A stretch of 64,000 nt of DNA from Dysosmobacter welbionis (GTDB lineage Bacteria > Bacillota > Clostridia > Oscillospirales > Oscillospiraceae). The notes beneath the pieces are model-generated. The model saw nothing but the letters and a program-made list of their open reading frames with translations, did no database searches and was not told the DNA's origin. Below are positions 23,212 to 30,016 of this stretch, in pieces. The DNA lies in assembly GCF_005121165.3 (NCBI RefSeq), contig NZ_CP034413.3:2294001-2358000 (forward strand). The letters are read 5' to 3'. How positions within the stretch are numbered: the stretch's first letter is position 1; each line of letters opens with the position of its first letter. The position numbers and the translations under genes were made by a program.

Positions 23212-23736
23212 ATGTCGTCGATTGATTTAGTCATACTTGGTATTGTACTGGAGAAACCGCAAAGCGCCTATGACATTCAGAAGGATGTGGAGTACCACCA
23301 TTTTTCCCGCTGGACAAAAATAAGCGTACCTTCTATTTATCGTAAGGTCCTTCAGTTGAGCGAGAAGGGGTATCTCCAAAGCGATATTGTCAAAGGTGAT
23401 AAGTTTGCGGACAAGGCCATCTATTCTATTACCGATCGGGGCAGAGCGTATTTCAAGGAGCTGATGGCCTCTTGCGCCGCTGGCCCGGTGCCCCTATTAT
23501 TCGATTTCAATGTAGTCATTACCAATTTGAACAAGATGGACAAAGCCGAAGCAGTGGAGCTGGTTTCGGCATTGCGCCAGAGCATACAGTCCTCGGCTGA
23601 ATTGAACGAGGGCTATGCGCGGGAATTTGCAGACATTCCCTTGGATGGGAGAACGATTTTTGAACAGCAGCAGCTTCTCTATCGTGCTCTTTTGGAATGG
23701 CTGGATCACTTTGAAGGGCAGTTCTTGGAAGAATGA
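23212..23736 (+). CDS. PadR-family transcriptional regulator
   Basis: A 174-residue PadR-type regulator: an N-terminal winged helix (LVILGIVLEKPQSAYDIQKDVE; SIYRKVLQLSEKGYLQSD; YSITDRGRAYFKEL) and a C-terminal helical Vir-like dimerization domain. PadR proteins repress transporters or detoxification genes and release DNA on binding aromatic or drug-like ligands. The ATG at 23212 is preceded by TTGGAGGTGTCG. Its end overlaps yjdF by four bases. The palindrome over its promoter suggests autoregulation. Confidence 0.88.
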   Translation: MSSIDLVILGIVLEKPQSAYDIQKDVEYHHFSRWTKISVPSIYRKVLQLSEKGYLQSDIVKGDKFADKAIYSITDRGRAYFKELMASCAAGPVPLLFDFNVVITNLNKMDKAEAVELVSALRQSIQSSAELNEGYAREFADIPLDGRTIFEQQQLLYRALLEWLDHFEGQFLEE

Positions 23737-24155
23737 GTACAAGCTCCCAAAGCAGTTTGACCATCCTGTTTGAAGCTCCATTTTGGATCGGTCTATACGA
23801 AAGAACGGATAACGGTAAGTACGAGGTATGCAAAATTACTTTCGGCTCAGAGCCCAAAGATTACGAGGTCTATGAGTTTCTGTTGAAGAATTGGCACAAG
23901 CTGAAATTCAGTCCTCCAATCCAGGCCGAGATAGCCATAGAGCGAAAAATCAATCCCAAACGTATGCAGCGCGAAATTCAAAGCCAACTGCAGGATAAAG
24001 GCATTGGAACAAAGGCGCAGCAGGCGTTGAAACTCCAGCATGAGCAATGTAAGCTGGAACGGAAAGCCAAGAGCCGTGAGCAGAAAGAGACGGAGAAAGA
24101 CCGCCAGTTTGCCATACGGCAGGAAAAGAAGAAAGCCAAGCACAGAGGAAGATAA
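23733..24155 (+). CDS. YjdF-family protein (DUF2992)
   Basis: A 140-residue DUF2992/YjdF protein: an N-terminal beta domain (TILFEAPFWIGLYER; FGSEPKDYEVYEFLL) and a very basic C-terminal helix (QCKLERKAKSREQKE). In other Firmicutes yjdF is often controlled by an RNA that binds azaaromatic compounds, which links it to aromatic toxicity; here it follows padR with a four-base overlap, so protein control replaces the RNA switch. I see no yjdF-motif RNA upstream. Confidence 0.82.
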   Translation: MSTSSQSSLTILFEAPFWIGLYERTDNGKYEVCKITFGSEPKDYEVYEFLLKNWHKLKFSPPIQAEIAIERKINPKRMQREIQSQLQDKGIGTKAQQALKLQHEQCKLERKAKSREQKETEKDRQFAIRQEKKKAKHRGR

Positions 24156-24156
24156 C

Positions 24157-24342
24157 ATGAAGATAGAATGGATTTTATGCCCCTTTTGCGGCAGCAAAAC
24201 GCGATTGAAAATCCGCGATGATACAGTTCTGGAAAACTTTCCGCTGTATTGCCCAAAATGCAAACATGAAACCTTGATCGCGGTAAGACAACTGAATCTA
24301 TCCATCATCCAAGAGCCAGACGCTAAGACGCAGAGCCGATAA
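24157..24342 (+). CDS. cysteine-rich KTR domain protein
   Basis: A 61-residue zinc-ribbon protein. Two CxxC knuckles (LCPFCGSKTRLKIRDDT and YCPKCKHET) and the KTR motif after the first knuckle define the cysteine-rich KTR family, common next to resistance genes on mobile elements. Probably binds nucleic acid or protein. It starts one base after the yjdF stop and forms the end of the padR operon. Confidence 0.85.
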   Translation: MKIEWILCPFCGSKTRLKIRDDTVLENFPLYCPKCKHETLIAVRQLNLSIIQEPDAKTQSR

Positions 24343-24381
24343 CACTGAGGAAAAACCTCATAGGTTATCGGCTCTGTTTTT
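24331..24381 (+). terminator. terminator of the padR-yjdF-KTR operon
   Basis: A 12-bp outer stem (24332-24343 with 24364-24375) encloses a second small hairpin (CTGAGG/CCTCA) and is followed by GTTTTTAT. The stem overlaps the KTR stop codon. Confidence 0.8.
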
Positions 24382-24543
24382 ATATCCTCTATGATCTGCC
24401 CGGCGGCAGAAAAGAAAAAAACCGCCGCGGGGCAGACGGCTTTCTATGCGCAAAAGAGCACTTGATTCACGGCGGTTCGATTCGAGCCGCCGTTTTTCTT
24501 TGTCCAGACAGCTCACACGGCGGCATAAAAGGGGGATGCCGCC
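24382..24543. other. hairpin-rich intergenic region
   Basis: Three inverted repeats follow each other: a GC-rich pair TCTGCCCGGCGG/CCGCCGCGGGGCAGA, a terminator-like 11-bp hairpin (ACGGCGGTTCG with CGAGCCGCCGT, then TTTTTC) at 24472-24500, and GGCGGCAT/ATGCCGCC at 24519-24543 with AAAAGGGGG in its loop. The third would present a ribosome-binding site in a loop just before an ATG at 24544. No gene is recognised before 24544. Confidence 0.5.
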
Positions 24544-24654
24544 ATGCTGCGCCGGATGCTGTCACCGCCTGATCTGACAAAGGTTAGCCGCTCAAAAAAA
24601 GCTCGTTCCAGTCGGCGGAGATGTTCGGCCATGAGTATGAACTATACCATGTAA
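24544..24654 (+). CDS. possible 36-residue basic peptide
   Basis: A short ORF whose ATG directly follows a hairpin carrying the ribosome-binding site in its loop. The product is very basic (SRSKKARSSRRRC) and has no known relative that I can recall. It lies upstream of the sigma-like gene in the ICE regulatory end, where related elements carry small regulatory ORFs. Evidence is limited to the ribosome-site arrangement. Confidence 0.22.
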   Translation: MLRRMLSPPDLTKVSRSKKARSSRRRCSAMSMNYTM

Positions 24655-24866
24655 ATAATCTGCATATCACTTGCTATTGTGCCCGGTGGGTCTGTGACCT
24701 GCCGGGCGCTTTTTGTCGTTTCCTGCGGTCGGGCTGGCTGGCCATTGCTTTTCTCAAATTTTCTTCAAAAAGGAGGCGTTTAGCGGGCAGAACACGCTCT
24801 CGCAGGATTGGTAGTAGCGGAAAGGGAGAGAACCACCTGATCCCCCATGGAAAGGGGGTGAAACTG

Positions 24867-25298
24867 ATGGAATCTAACCCCCGCGACTATGGCGAGCAAT
24901 GCCGGTTCGATGCTTTTTGCAAGAAGGTATTGCGAAACGAGGCCAGAGCCTACCTGCGGAACATGAAACGCCAAAGAGAGCGTGAAGCCTTCTTTAGCGA
25001 CTTGTCCCAGGCGGAACTGGACAAGCTCTGTGTCATGGATCGTTACCCCAGCGACAGCATTGTGTTCTCGTCGCACGGCTACGATCTACATATCGACAAC
25101 GAGCTTGTAGCCGAGGCTTTTGCCGCTTTGCCGCAGATGGAGCAGAGCATTTTGATTTTGCACTGCACCCTGGACCTGGCAGACGGTGAGATCGGCAATC
25201 TCGTTGGGATGTCCCGGAGCGCCGTTCAGCGGCACCGGACGAGGGCGCTGCAGGAGCTGCGTGAAACATTGTCGGCGCTGATGCCGAAAGGAGGCTGA
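24867..25298 (+). CDS. sigma-70-like regulator of the ICE
   Basis: A 143-residue sigma-70-like protein with a C-terminal sigma4 helix-turn-helix (LPQMEQSILILHCTLDLADGE; IGNLVGMSRSAVQRHRTRAL) and a degenerate N-terminal region-2-like part. Similar short sigma-like proteins lie near xis/int of Tn916-family elements and help switch on recombination and transfer genes. The ATG at 24867 follows AAAGGGGGTGAAACTG. Upstream in-frame starts add only an implausible extension. Confidence 0.82.
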   Translation: MESNPRDYGEQCRFDAFCKKVLRNEARAYLRNMKRQREREAFFSDLSQAELDKLCVMDRYPSDSIVFSSHGYDLHIDNELVAEAFAALPQMEQSILILHCTLDLADGEIGNLVGMSRSAVQRHRTRALQELRETLSALMPKGG

Positions 25299-25303
25299 GG
25301 AAG

Positions 25304-25537
25304 ATGACAGAGCCCATCCACAAGGGAAAGGACCTGCCGTCCGTTTGGGTGATCCACGCGGCCTCCGGCGGTGACAGCGAGGCCATGGAGCAAGTGCTGC
25401 GGTACTACGACGACTATATGAGCCGCCTGTGTACCCGTACTCTCTATGACAAGGACGGAACCCCTCATGTGTGCGTGGATACCCACATGAAGCGCTGTCT
25501 GGAAATCCGACTGATCCGGGCCGTGATGCGCGCCTGA
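25304..25537 (+). CDS. Tn916 orf8-like helix-turn-helix domain protein
   Basis: A 77-residue protein of the conjugative-transposon HTH family (VIHAASGGDSEAMEQVLRYYDDYMSRLC), which is always found just after the sigma-like gene. It is five bases downstream, with GGAGGCTGAGGAAG as ribosome site, so the two are co-translated. Probably part of the regulatory circuit controlling excision. Confidence 0.8.
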   Translation: MTEPIHKGKDLPSVWVIHAASGGDSEAMEQVLRYYDDYMSRLCTRTLYDKDGTPHVCVDTHMKRCLEIRLIRAVMRA

Positions 25538-26066
25538 TCCTTTCAGCCCTGGCAGAAGGCAAGCGGCTTACCCTTTCCTCCTTTGCCGATGCCGGGGACT
25601 GACCCCACCTTGACAAAGAAAGCCTTCGGGCAGCATAAGGCAGACGGATACGATCTGTCTGTGTGGAGCCGGTCGGCCGGTGCGCCATGACCCTGTTGCA
25701 AGTCCGCAGGACGGGACCCCTACCAAACAGGTGAGCGACAAAACCAGGCCGCGAAACAGGCGTGGCAGTCTGTGGGCGAGGATACACAGACAGGATAATG
25801 AGACTCCCGCGTTGAACGCCCTCAAAGCATTGCGCGGCGCACCCATCAGCATGGGCCGGGGTGAGATTCCCGTGGAGCTGCGGCCAGCAGCCATCCGTTT
25901 TTTTGCCTCTTTTATTTTCAGATAAATCTTCTGCTTTTCTGTTTACGGATAATTCGTAAACTTTCCATTAGCAGCAGACAAACCCGAAGCGGCGCGGTAC
26001 AATGAGGGTGGAAGTTATGAATGAACACCCTTTTGCGTGCCGTTTCTGACTGGAAAGGAGGCTGCT
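25538..26066. other. non-coding region upstream of xis
   Basis: About 530 bases without a convincing gene. It contains a TTGACA near 25613 without a good -10, a dyad GTTTACG-GATAATT-CGTAAAC at 25941-25961, and TACAAT with a weak -35 (CAGACA, 17 bases upstream) near 26000, the likely promoter for xis-int. ORFs through the middle lack ribosome sites and family resemblance. Confidence 0.5.
25941..25961. promoter_or_regulatory. dyad operator-like site before xis
   Basis: Perfect 7-bp inverted repeats separated by seven bases lie about 45 bases upstream of the proposed xis -10. Its position suits a repressor site or an Int/Xis arm-type binding site. Confidence 0.45.
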
Positions 26067-26273
26067 GTGTCAGAAATTCAGAACGGTACGGAGAGAAGGC
26101 CTTTGGAGTGCCGGACCTATACGGTCAACGAGATTGCCCGTATATTAGGCGTCAGCCAGGCACGGGCATATAGACTTGTGCAGGAGGGCCTTTTCAAAAG
26201 CGTACGAATTGGCAACGCCATACGAATTTCCAAGCGGTCGTTCGACCACTGGCTGGAGTCACTTGACCTGTGA
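26067..26273 (+). CDS. xis: excisionase (Xis) with MerR-like HTH
   Basis: A 68-residue excisionase-type protein with a winged-helix DNA-binding domain of the MerR/excisionase class (YTVNEIARILGVSQARAYRLV; RIGNAIRISKRSFDHWLESL). It directs the integrase toward excision. I chose the GTG at 26067 because GGAAAGGAGG lies 26052-26061. The integrase gene starts 21 bases downstream. Confidence 0.88.
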   Translation: MSEIQNGTERRPLECRTYTVNEIARILGVSQARAYRLVQEGLFKSVRIGNAIRISKRSFDHWLESLDL

Positions 26274-26294
26274 CACAAGAAAGGAAGGTTCGTT

Positions 26295-27689
26295 ATGGCA
26301 TCCATTATCAAAAGAAAGAAAAACTATTCCATCGTCTACACTTATGTGGACGAGAACGGTGAGACCAAGCAGAAGTGGGAAACCCGCACTTCCTATCAGG
26401 AGGCATTGAAGCGTAAGGCGGAGATTGAGAGCCAGAAAAGCTCCAACTCTTTCCTGCCGCCCACCAATCAGAATATTGCGGAGTTCCTGTCCGACTTCGT
26501 CTCCCTCTATGGCGAAAAGCGGTGGGGCGTGTCCATGTATGACAGCCAAAACTCGCTGATTGCCAACTACATCAACCCCATCATCGGGGATATGAAGGTG
26601 CAGGACATCACCACGCGGGTGGTGGATAAGTACATCCAGACTTTGCAGAAAACCCCTGCGGTGAACACCAGGACGCACCACGCCAAAACGGAGTTTGTCA
26701 CCAACGCCACTATTGAGAAGATTATTAAGCTCCTCCGCTGTGCCTTCAAGCAGGCGGTTCGGTGGGAACTGGTTGCCAAGAATCCCTTTGACAATGTGGT
26801 GCTGCCCAAAGTGGAATACAAGAAGCGGGACATCTGGACCGCCGATATGATCCGCGCCGCCCTGGATCAGTGTACGGACAGCAAGCTCTATGTGGCTATG
26901 AACCTCTCTTTTGCCTGCTCGTTGCGTATGGGCGAGATTCTGGGACTGACCTGGAGCAATGTCCACATCTCCGATGAAGAAATCGCTGATGACAATGCCT
27001 ATGTCTACATCGACAAGGAGCTGGCGCGGGCCTCCAAGCGGGCCATTGAGATGCTGGGACAAAAGGACATCTACCATGTGTTCACGCCTCTGTTTCCCAA
27101 TACCAGCACCAGGATCATCCTGAAGAAGCCCAAGACCGATTCCAGCATCCGTAAGGTGTGGCTGCCCAAGACCCTAGCTTACATCCTGCGGGAATGGAAA
27201 TCCGCGCAAGACGAGTTGCGGTCGCTGCTCCGTGACGAGTATCAGGACTTCGATCTGGTGGTGGCACTTCCCAATGGACGGCCCTGCGAGGATCGGATCA
27301 TCCTCAAAGAGTTTGCAAAGCTACGGGAGAAAGCAGGGTTGCCCAAAGTGGTCTTTCACTCCCTCCGCCATTCCAGCACCACCTATAAGCTGAAGCTGAA
27401 CCACGGCGACCTGAAGGCCACTCAGGGCGATACCGGACACGCCCAGATCGACATGATCACCAGCGTGTATGCCCACATTCTGGACGAGGATCGCAAGATC
27501 AATGCCCAGAAGTTTGAGAGCGCCTTCTATGCCAATCCCGACCTGCGTTCGGTTCGTCCCCCGGAGGAACCAAAGGAACCGGCACCCGCCACATTGGATT
27601 TGGAGTCCCTGGTGGAACAGCTTCGCAAGTCGCCGGAACTGGCCAACACACTGGCTGCATTGCTGGTGTCGGCCCCATCCGAAAAATAG
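26295..27689 (+). CDS. int: Tn916-family tyrosine integrase
   Basis: A 464-residue site-specific tyrosine recombinase that integrates and excises the ICE. The N-terminal AP2-like arm-binding domain (SIVYTYVDENGETKQKWE), SAM-like core-binding domain (about 60-170) and catalytic domain are in order. Catalytic residues visible are R211 (SLRMGEILGL), H355-x-x-R358 (HSLRHSSTTY) and nucleophile Y392 (TSVYAHILDED). A short Pro/Glu tail extends past the catalytic domain. GAAAGGAAGG precedes the ATG. It lies beside the tRNA-Arg gene at the right end of the element, the usual position of integrase and att site. Confidence 0.95.
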   Translation: MASIIKRKKNYSIVYTYVDENGETKQKWETRTSYQEALKRKAEIESQKSSNSFLPPTNQNIAEFLSDFVSLYGEKRWGVSMYDSQNSLIANYINPIIGDMKVQDITTRVVDKYIQTLQKTPAVNTRTHHAKTEFVTNATIEKIIKLLRCAFKQAVRWELVAKNPFDNVVLPKVEYKKRDIWTADMIRAALDQCTDSKLYVAMNLSFACSLRMGEILGLTWSNVHISDEEIADDNAYVYIDKELARASKRAIEMLGQKDIYHVFTPLFPNTSTRIILKKPKTDSSIRKVWLPKTLAYILREWKSAQDELRSLLRDEYQDFDLVVALPNGRPCEDRIILKEFAKLREKAGLPKVVFHSLRHSSTTYKLKLNHGDLKATQGDTGHAQIDMITSVYAHILDEDRKINAQKFESAFYANPDLRSVRPPEEPKEPAPATLDLESLVEQLRKSPELANTLAALLVSAPSEK

Positions 27690-27836
27690 GGCGGGAAAAT
27701 CGTATTAGCAAATCGGCGTTTTTTATTAGCAAGGCCGGAAAAATAGTTCGAAGCCAATTAGCAGGCATACAGCGGAAAATGTATAAAATCGTTCCGGCGG
27801 AGCGGCAAGAATACTCCGAAGAAACGATAACAAAAA

Positions 27837-27878
27837 ACCGCTGTAAACCACCGAAAAACGGCTTACAGCGGTCATTTT
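27837..27878. terminator. bidirectional terminator at the ICE/tRNA boundary
   Basis: A 10-bp stem (ACCGCTGTAA 27837-27846 with TTACAGCGGT 27863-27872) has T-runs on both sides: CATTTTT on the plus strand and TTTTTTG on the minus strand. It can end both the int transcript and the tRNA-Arg transcript. Confidence 0.75.
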
Positions 27879-27955
27879 TGGCACCCCCGGCTGGGTTCGA
27901 ACCAGTGGCCTGTCGCTTAGGAGGCGACCGCTCTATCCAACTGAGCTACGGGGGC
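27879..27955 (-). tRNA. tRNA-Arg(CCU), ICE attachment site
   Basis: Reading the minus strand from 27955, the acceptor GCCCCCG pairs with CGGGGGT, the D-stem is GCTC/GAGC, and the anticodon stem GTCGC/GCGAC holds the loop CTCCTAA with anticodon CCT. A T-arm with TTCGAAC follows (four of five pairs), and CCA is encoded at the end. This gives tRNA-Arg for AGG codons. Its 3' end faces the ICE integrase, as expected if the element recombined into the 3' half and rebuilt the gene. Confidence 0.92.
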
Positions 27956-27974
27956 TTATACAGAAAATATTCAA

Positions 27975-28048
27975 TTTTACAGGGCTCCAGGATTCGAACG
28001 ATTCGATTTTTAGGAGGCGGTCGCTCTATACGACTGAGCTACAGGGGC
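27975..28048 (-). pseudogene. degenerate tRNA-Arg(CCU) copy
   Basis: Directly upstream of the intact tRNA-Arg, the minus strand from 28048 again reads a tRNA 5' half: acceptor GCCCCTG, D-stem GCTC/GAGC and the same anticodon loop CTCCTAA. After that loop the similarity ends: the 3' anticodon strand (AAATC) cannot pair with ACCGC, the T-stem does not form, and the 3' acceptor strand (needed: CAGGGGC) is missing. It is a tRNA remnant, perhaps the scar of an earlier integration in the anticodon loop. It is not functional as drawn. Confidence 0.7.
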
Positions 28049-28095
28049 ATATCAAATAGGCAGAAACCATTGTACCTGTTTTCCGCCCTGCTGTC

Positions 28096-28131
28096 AATGG
28101 GAAAGGGCTGCCGCGCAGGCGGCAGCCCTTC
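28096..28131 (-). terminator. serA terminator
   Basis: An 11-bp stem (AAGGGCTGCCG 28103-28113 with CGGCAGCCCTT 28120-28130) lies just after the serA stop on the minus strand, followed by TTTCCCATT. Confidence 0.6.
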
Positions 28132-28136
28132 GGCGC

Positions 28137-29303
28137 TCACTGGATGACCCGTACCCGGATCACATTCTCCAGCGCCGTCACCTCGTCGATGACGCACTGG
28201 TCCGCCGGGGCGCTCAGGTCCACGATGGTGTAGGCGTAGTCCCCCCGGGACTTGTTGCTCAGGTTCTCCACATTGATGCCGTCCCGGGACAGCAGGGTGG
28301 TGATGCTGGCCAGCATGGCAGGCACGTTTTTGTGGATCAGGCACAGCCGGCACACGCCGCTGCGCTCCTGGCTGACGGCGGGCAGGTTTACGCTGTTGCG
28401 GATGTTGCCGTTTTCCAAGTAATCCCGCAGCTGGTCCACCGCCATGACCGCGCAGTTCTGCTCACTCTCCGGTGTGGAGGCTCCCAGGTGAGGCATGGCC
28501 AGCACGTGGGGCGCACCCACCAGGCGGTTATTGGGGAAGTCTGTGACATAGGCCGCTACCCAGCCGGTGTCCAGCGCCGCCAGCATGGCATCGTCGTCCA
28601 CGATCTCGCCCCGGGCCAGGTTGATGAACCGGACGCCCCGTTTCATGGCGCCGATGGCCTTGGCGTCGATCATGCGCTCTGTGTCCTTGGTGTAGTGGAT
28701 GTGGATGGTGATATAGTCCGCCCGCTTGTAGAGCTCGTTGATGTCCTTCACCACATGGATGTGGCGGTCCAGCCGCAGGGCGGCATCCACAGACAGGAAG
28801 GGGTCGTAGCCGTACACATCCATGCCCAGGGACAATGCGATGTTGGCGACCAATGACCCGATGGCCCCCAGGCCGATGACGCCCAGCGTCTTCTTGTACA
28901 GCTCCGGGCCGATGAAGGCGGCCTTGCCCTTCTCCACTACGGTGGTCACGTCCACGCCGGAGGCCACCTGCTGCCGGACCCACTGGATGCCCCCGTCCAC
29001 GTCCCGGGAGCCCATCAGCATGGCGCACAGCACCAGCTCCTTTACGGCGTTGGCGTTGGCACCGGGGGTGTTGAATACCACGATGCCCGCCTCGGAGCAG
29101 CGGTCCAGGGGGATATTGTTGACGCCGGCCCCGGCCCGGGAGATGGCCAGAAGGTTTTTCGGAAAATCATAGTCCAGCAGCTTGGCGGAGCGGACCAGGA
29201 TGGCGTCCTCGTCCGTCTCCGAATCGGAGACGGCGTACAGCGCCGGATCCAGGCGGTTCAGGCCGACGGGAGAGATCTTGTTGAATGTTCTGATACGGTA
29301 CAT
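28137..29303 (-). CDS. serA: D-3-phosphoglycerate dehydrogenase
   Basis: A 388-residue NAD-dependent dehydrogenase of the D-2-hydroxyacid family that commits 3-phosphoglycerate to serine synthesis. The NAD-binding motif is GLGAIG at 144-149, with D168 (GYDPF) after it. Catalytic residues fit R231 (NLARGEIVDD) and H272 (MPHLGASTPESE, E279). A C-terminal ACT domain (about 315-388) ends in TIVDLSAPADQCVIDEV and probably senses serine. I chose the ATG at 29301-29303, preceded by GGAGGCATTCTGCC, over an upstream start that adds a proline-rich extension. A sigma-A promoter lies at 29395-29424. Confidence 0.9.
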   Translation of the reverse strand: MYRIRTFNKISPVGLNRLDPALYAVSDSETDEDAILVRSAKLLDYDFPKNLLAISRAGAGVNNIPLDRCSEAGIVVFNTPGANANAVKELVLCAMLMGSRDVDGGIQWVRQQVASGVDVTTVVEKGKAAFIGPELYKKTLGVIGLGAIGSLVANIALSLGMDVYGYDPFLSVDAALRLDRHIHVVKDINELYKRADYITIHIHYTKDTERMIDAKAIGAMKRGVRFINLARGEIVDDDAMLAALDTGWVAAYVTDFPNNRLVGAPHVLAMPHLGASTPESEQNCAVMAVDQLRDYLENGNIRNSVNLPAVSQERSGVCRLCLIHKNVPAMLASITTLLSRDGINVENLSNKSRGDYAYTIVDLSAPADQCVIDEVTALENVIRVRVIQ

Positions 29304-29394
29304 GGCAGAATGCCTCCATTGGGCGGCCCCAGCGGGTCGCGGTACTTGCGGGGGAACGTGCGGTGCTGGCACCGCTTCCGCCGCAGCATCTTCT

Positions 29395-29424
29395 ATTATA
29401 GGTAGAGGCCGCCGTCCCAGTCAA
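29395..29424 (-). promoter_or_regulatory. serA promoter
   Basis: On the minus strand TTGACT (29424-29419) and TATAAT (29400-29395) are separated by 18 bases, about 90 bases upstream of the serA ATG. Confidence 0.75.
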
Positions 29425-29598
29425 TGTGCCGAACCGCCAAATCCACGGCCGGTTGGGCCGAAAGTTTTTGGAGAGGTATTACTTTTGGAACGGCCTGGGA
29501 AAATACCCCAAAAGGCAGTTCTGCGCCTCCGGAACTGCCGCTTTCCTATGAAAACTGCGGAATCGTCCTGTTTTTTTGAAAAAGCCCCTGAAAGCAGC

Positions 29599-29627
29599 TT
29601 GCAAAAATCGAGAGAACGGCATATAAT
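29599..29627 (+). promoter_or_regulatory. promoter of the typA region
   Basis: TTGCAA (29599-29604) and TATAAT (29622-29627) are 17 bases apart. It precedes the truncated typA duplicate, so the typA message would carry about 390 bases of leader. Confidence 0.7.
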
Positions 29628-29743
29628 GCAAAACTGTGTGCAAATCTCGACCGGCGGCCGGAATCGGACGGCCGGCAGGGAGGCCGCGTGTGTTGATCCG
29701 CCGCCCGGCGTACCCCACGTGGCCCCTTCATAGAGAAAAGGAG

Positions 29744-29827
29744 ATGGAAGATGTGCAGAACGAACATTTGAGGAACATCGCCATCAACGCCCACATCGAC
29801 CACGGCAAGACTGCCCCACAGGGCTGA
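29744..29827 (+). pseudogene. truncated duplicate of the typA 5' end
   Basis: A 27-codon ORF starts like TypA (QNEHLRNIAINAHIDHGKT) and then breaks off in APQG-stop. The DNA from 29757 to about 29815 is nearly the same as the first 55 bases of typA at 30017, and a similar purine-rich ribosome site precedes both starts. It carries only the P-loop and no more, so it cannot be a GTPase. It may be left from a tandem duplication or an insertion that rebuilt the gene downstream. If translated it could act as an upstream ORF for typA. Confidence 0.7.
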
Positions 29828-30000
29828 CACCCTGCGGGGATCGTTTGATAGAAATGCCCGGCGGAAGCACCCGCAAGGGGTACGCCACATCCGTAAGGCG
29901 GGAAAGCCGCCAACGGCTGTGCAGTGAATTCCGCCTCCGCCAAGGTTTTGCCGCAGGCAAAACACTTGTACGCGCCGCCCGGCGCGGCCTTGCCAGAGAA
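29814..30000. other. spacer between the duplicated typA starts
   Basis: About 185 bases separate the broken and intact typA starts. They hold a hairpin (CCCCACAGGG...CCCTGCGGGG at 29814-29839), other short inverted repeats such as GTTTTGCC/GGCAAAAC, and no gene with a ribosome site. The sequence looks like an inserted intergenic repeat; the other copies, if any, are outside the window. Confidence 0.4.
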
Positions 30001-30016
30001 GAAGGAGAAGAGAATT

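Larger units (their letters stand above)
821..27878 (+). mobile_element. right part of a Tn1549/CTn5-like integrative conjugative element
   Basis: The gene set is characteristic of Tn1549/CTn5-type conjugative transposons of Firmicutes: Maff2 remnant, TrbL, PrgI, VirB4, NlpC/P60 protein, DUF4315, DUF4366, TopB, ArdA, MobP relaxase with MobC, sigma-like factor, HTH protein, excisionase and a Tn916-family tyrosine integrase at the right end. The integrase gene ends about 190 bases from the 3' end of an intact tRNA-Arg gene, the usual attachment position. The left end, the coupling protein and the 5' part of maff2 are not in the window. Two AT-richer blocks (14.95-18.8 kb and 21.1-24.4 kb) sit in the GC-rich backbone and look like later cargo. 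Confidence 0.85.

Noticed and set aside
24621-24866. Longer N-terminus for the sigma-like protein
   Set aside because: The extension has irregular composition and no ribosome site; the ATG at 24867 has a strong one.
27975-28048. A second functional tRNA-Arg
   Set aside because: Anticodon stem, T-stem and acceptor stem cannot form, so it is listed as a pseudogene.
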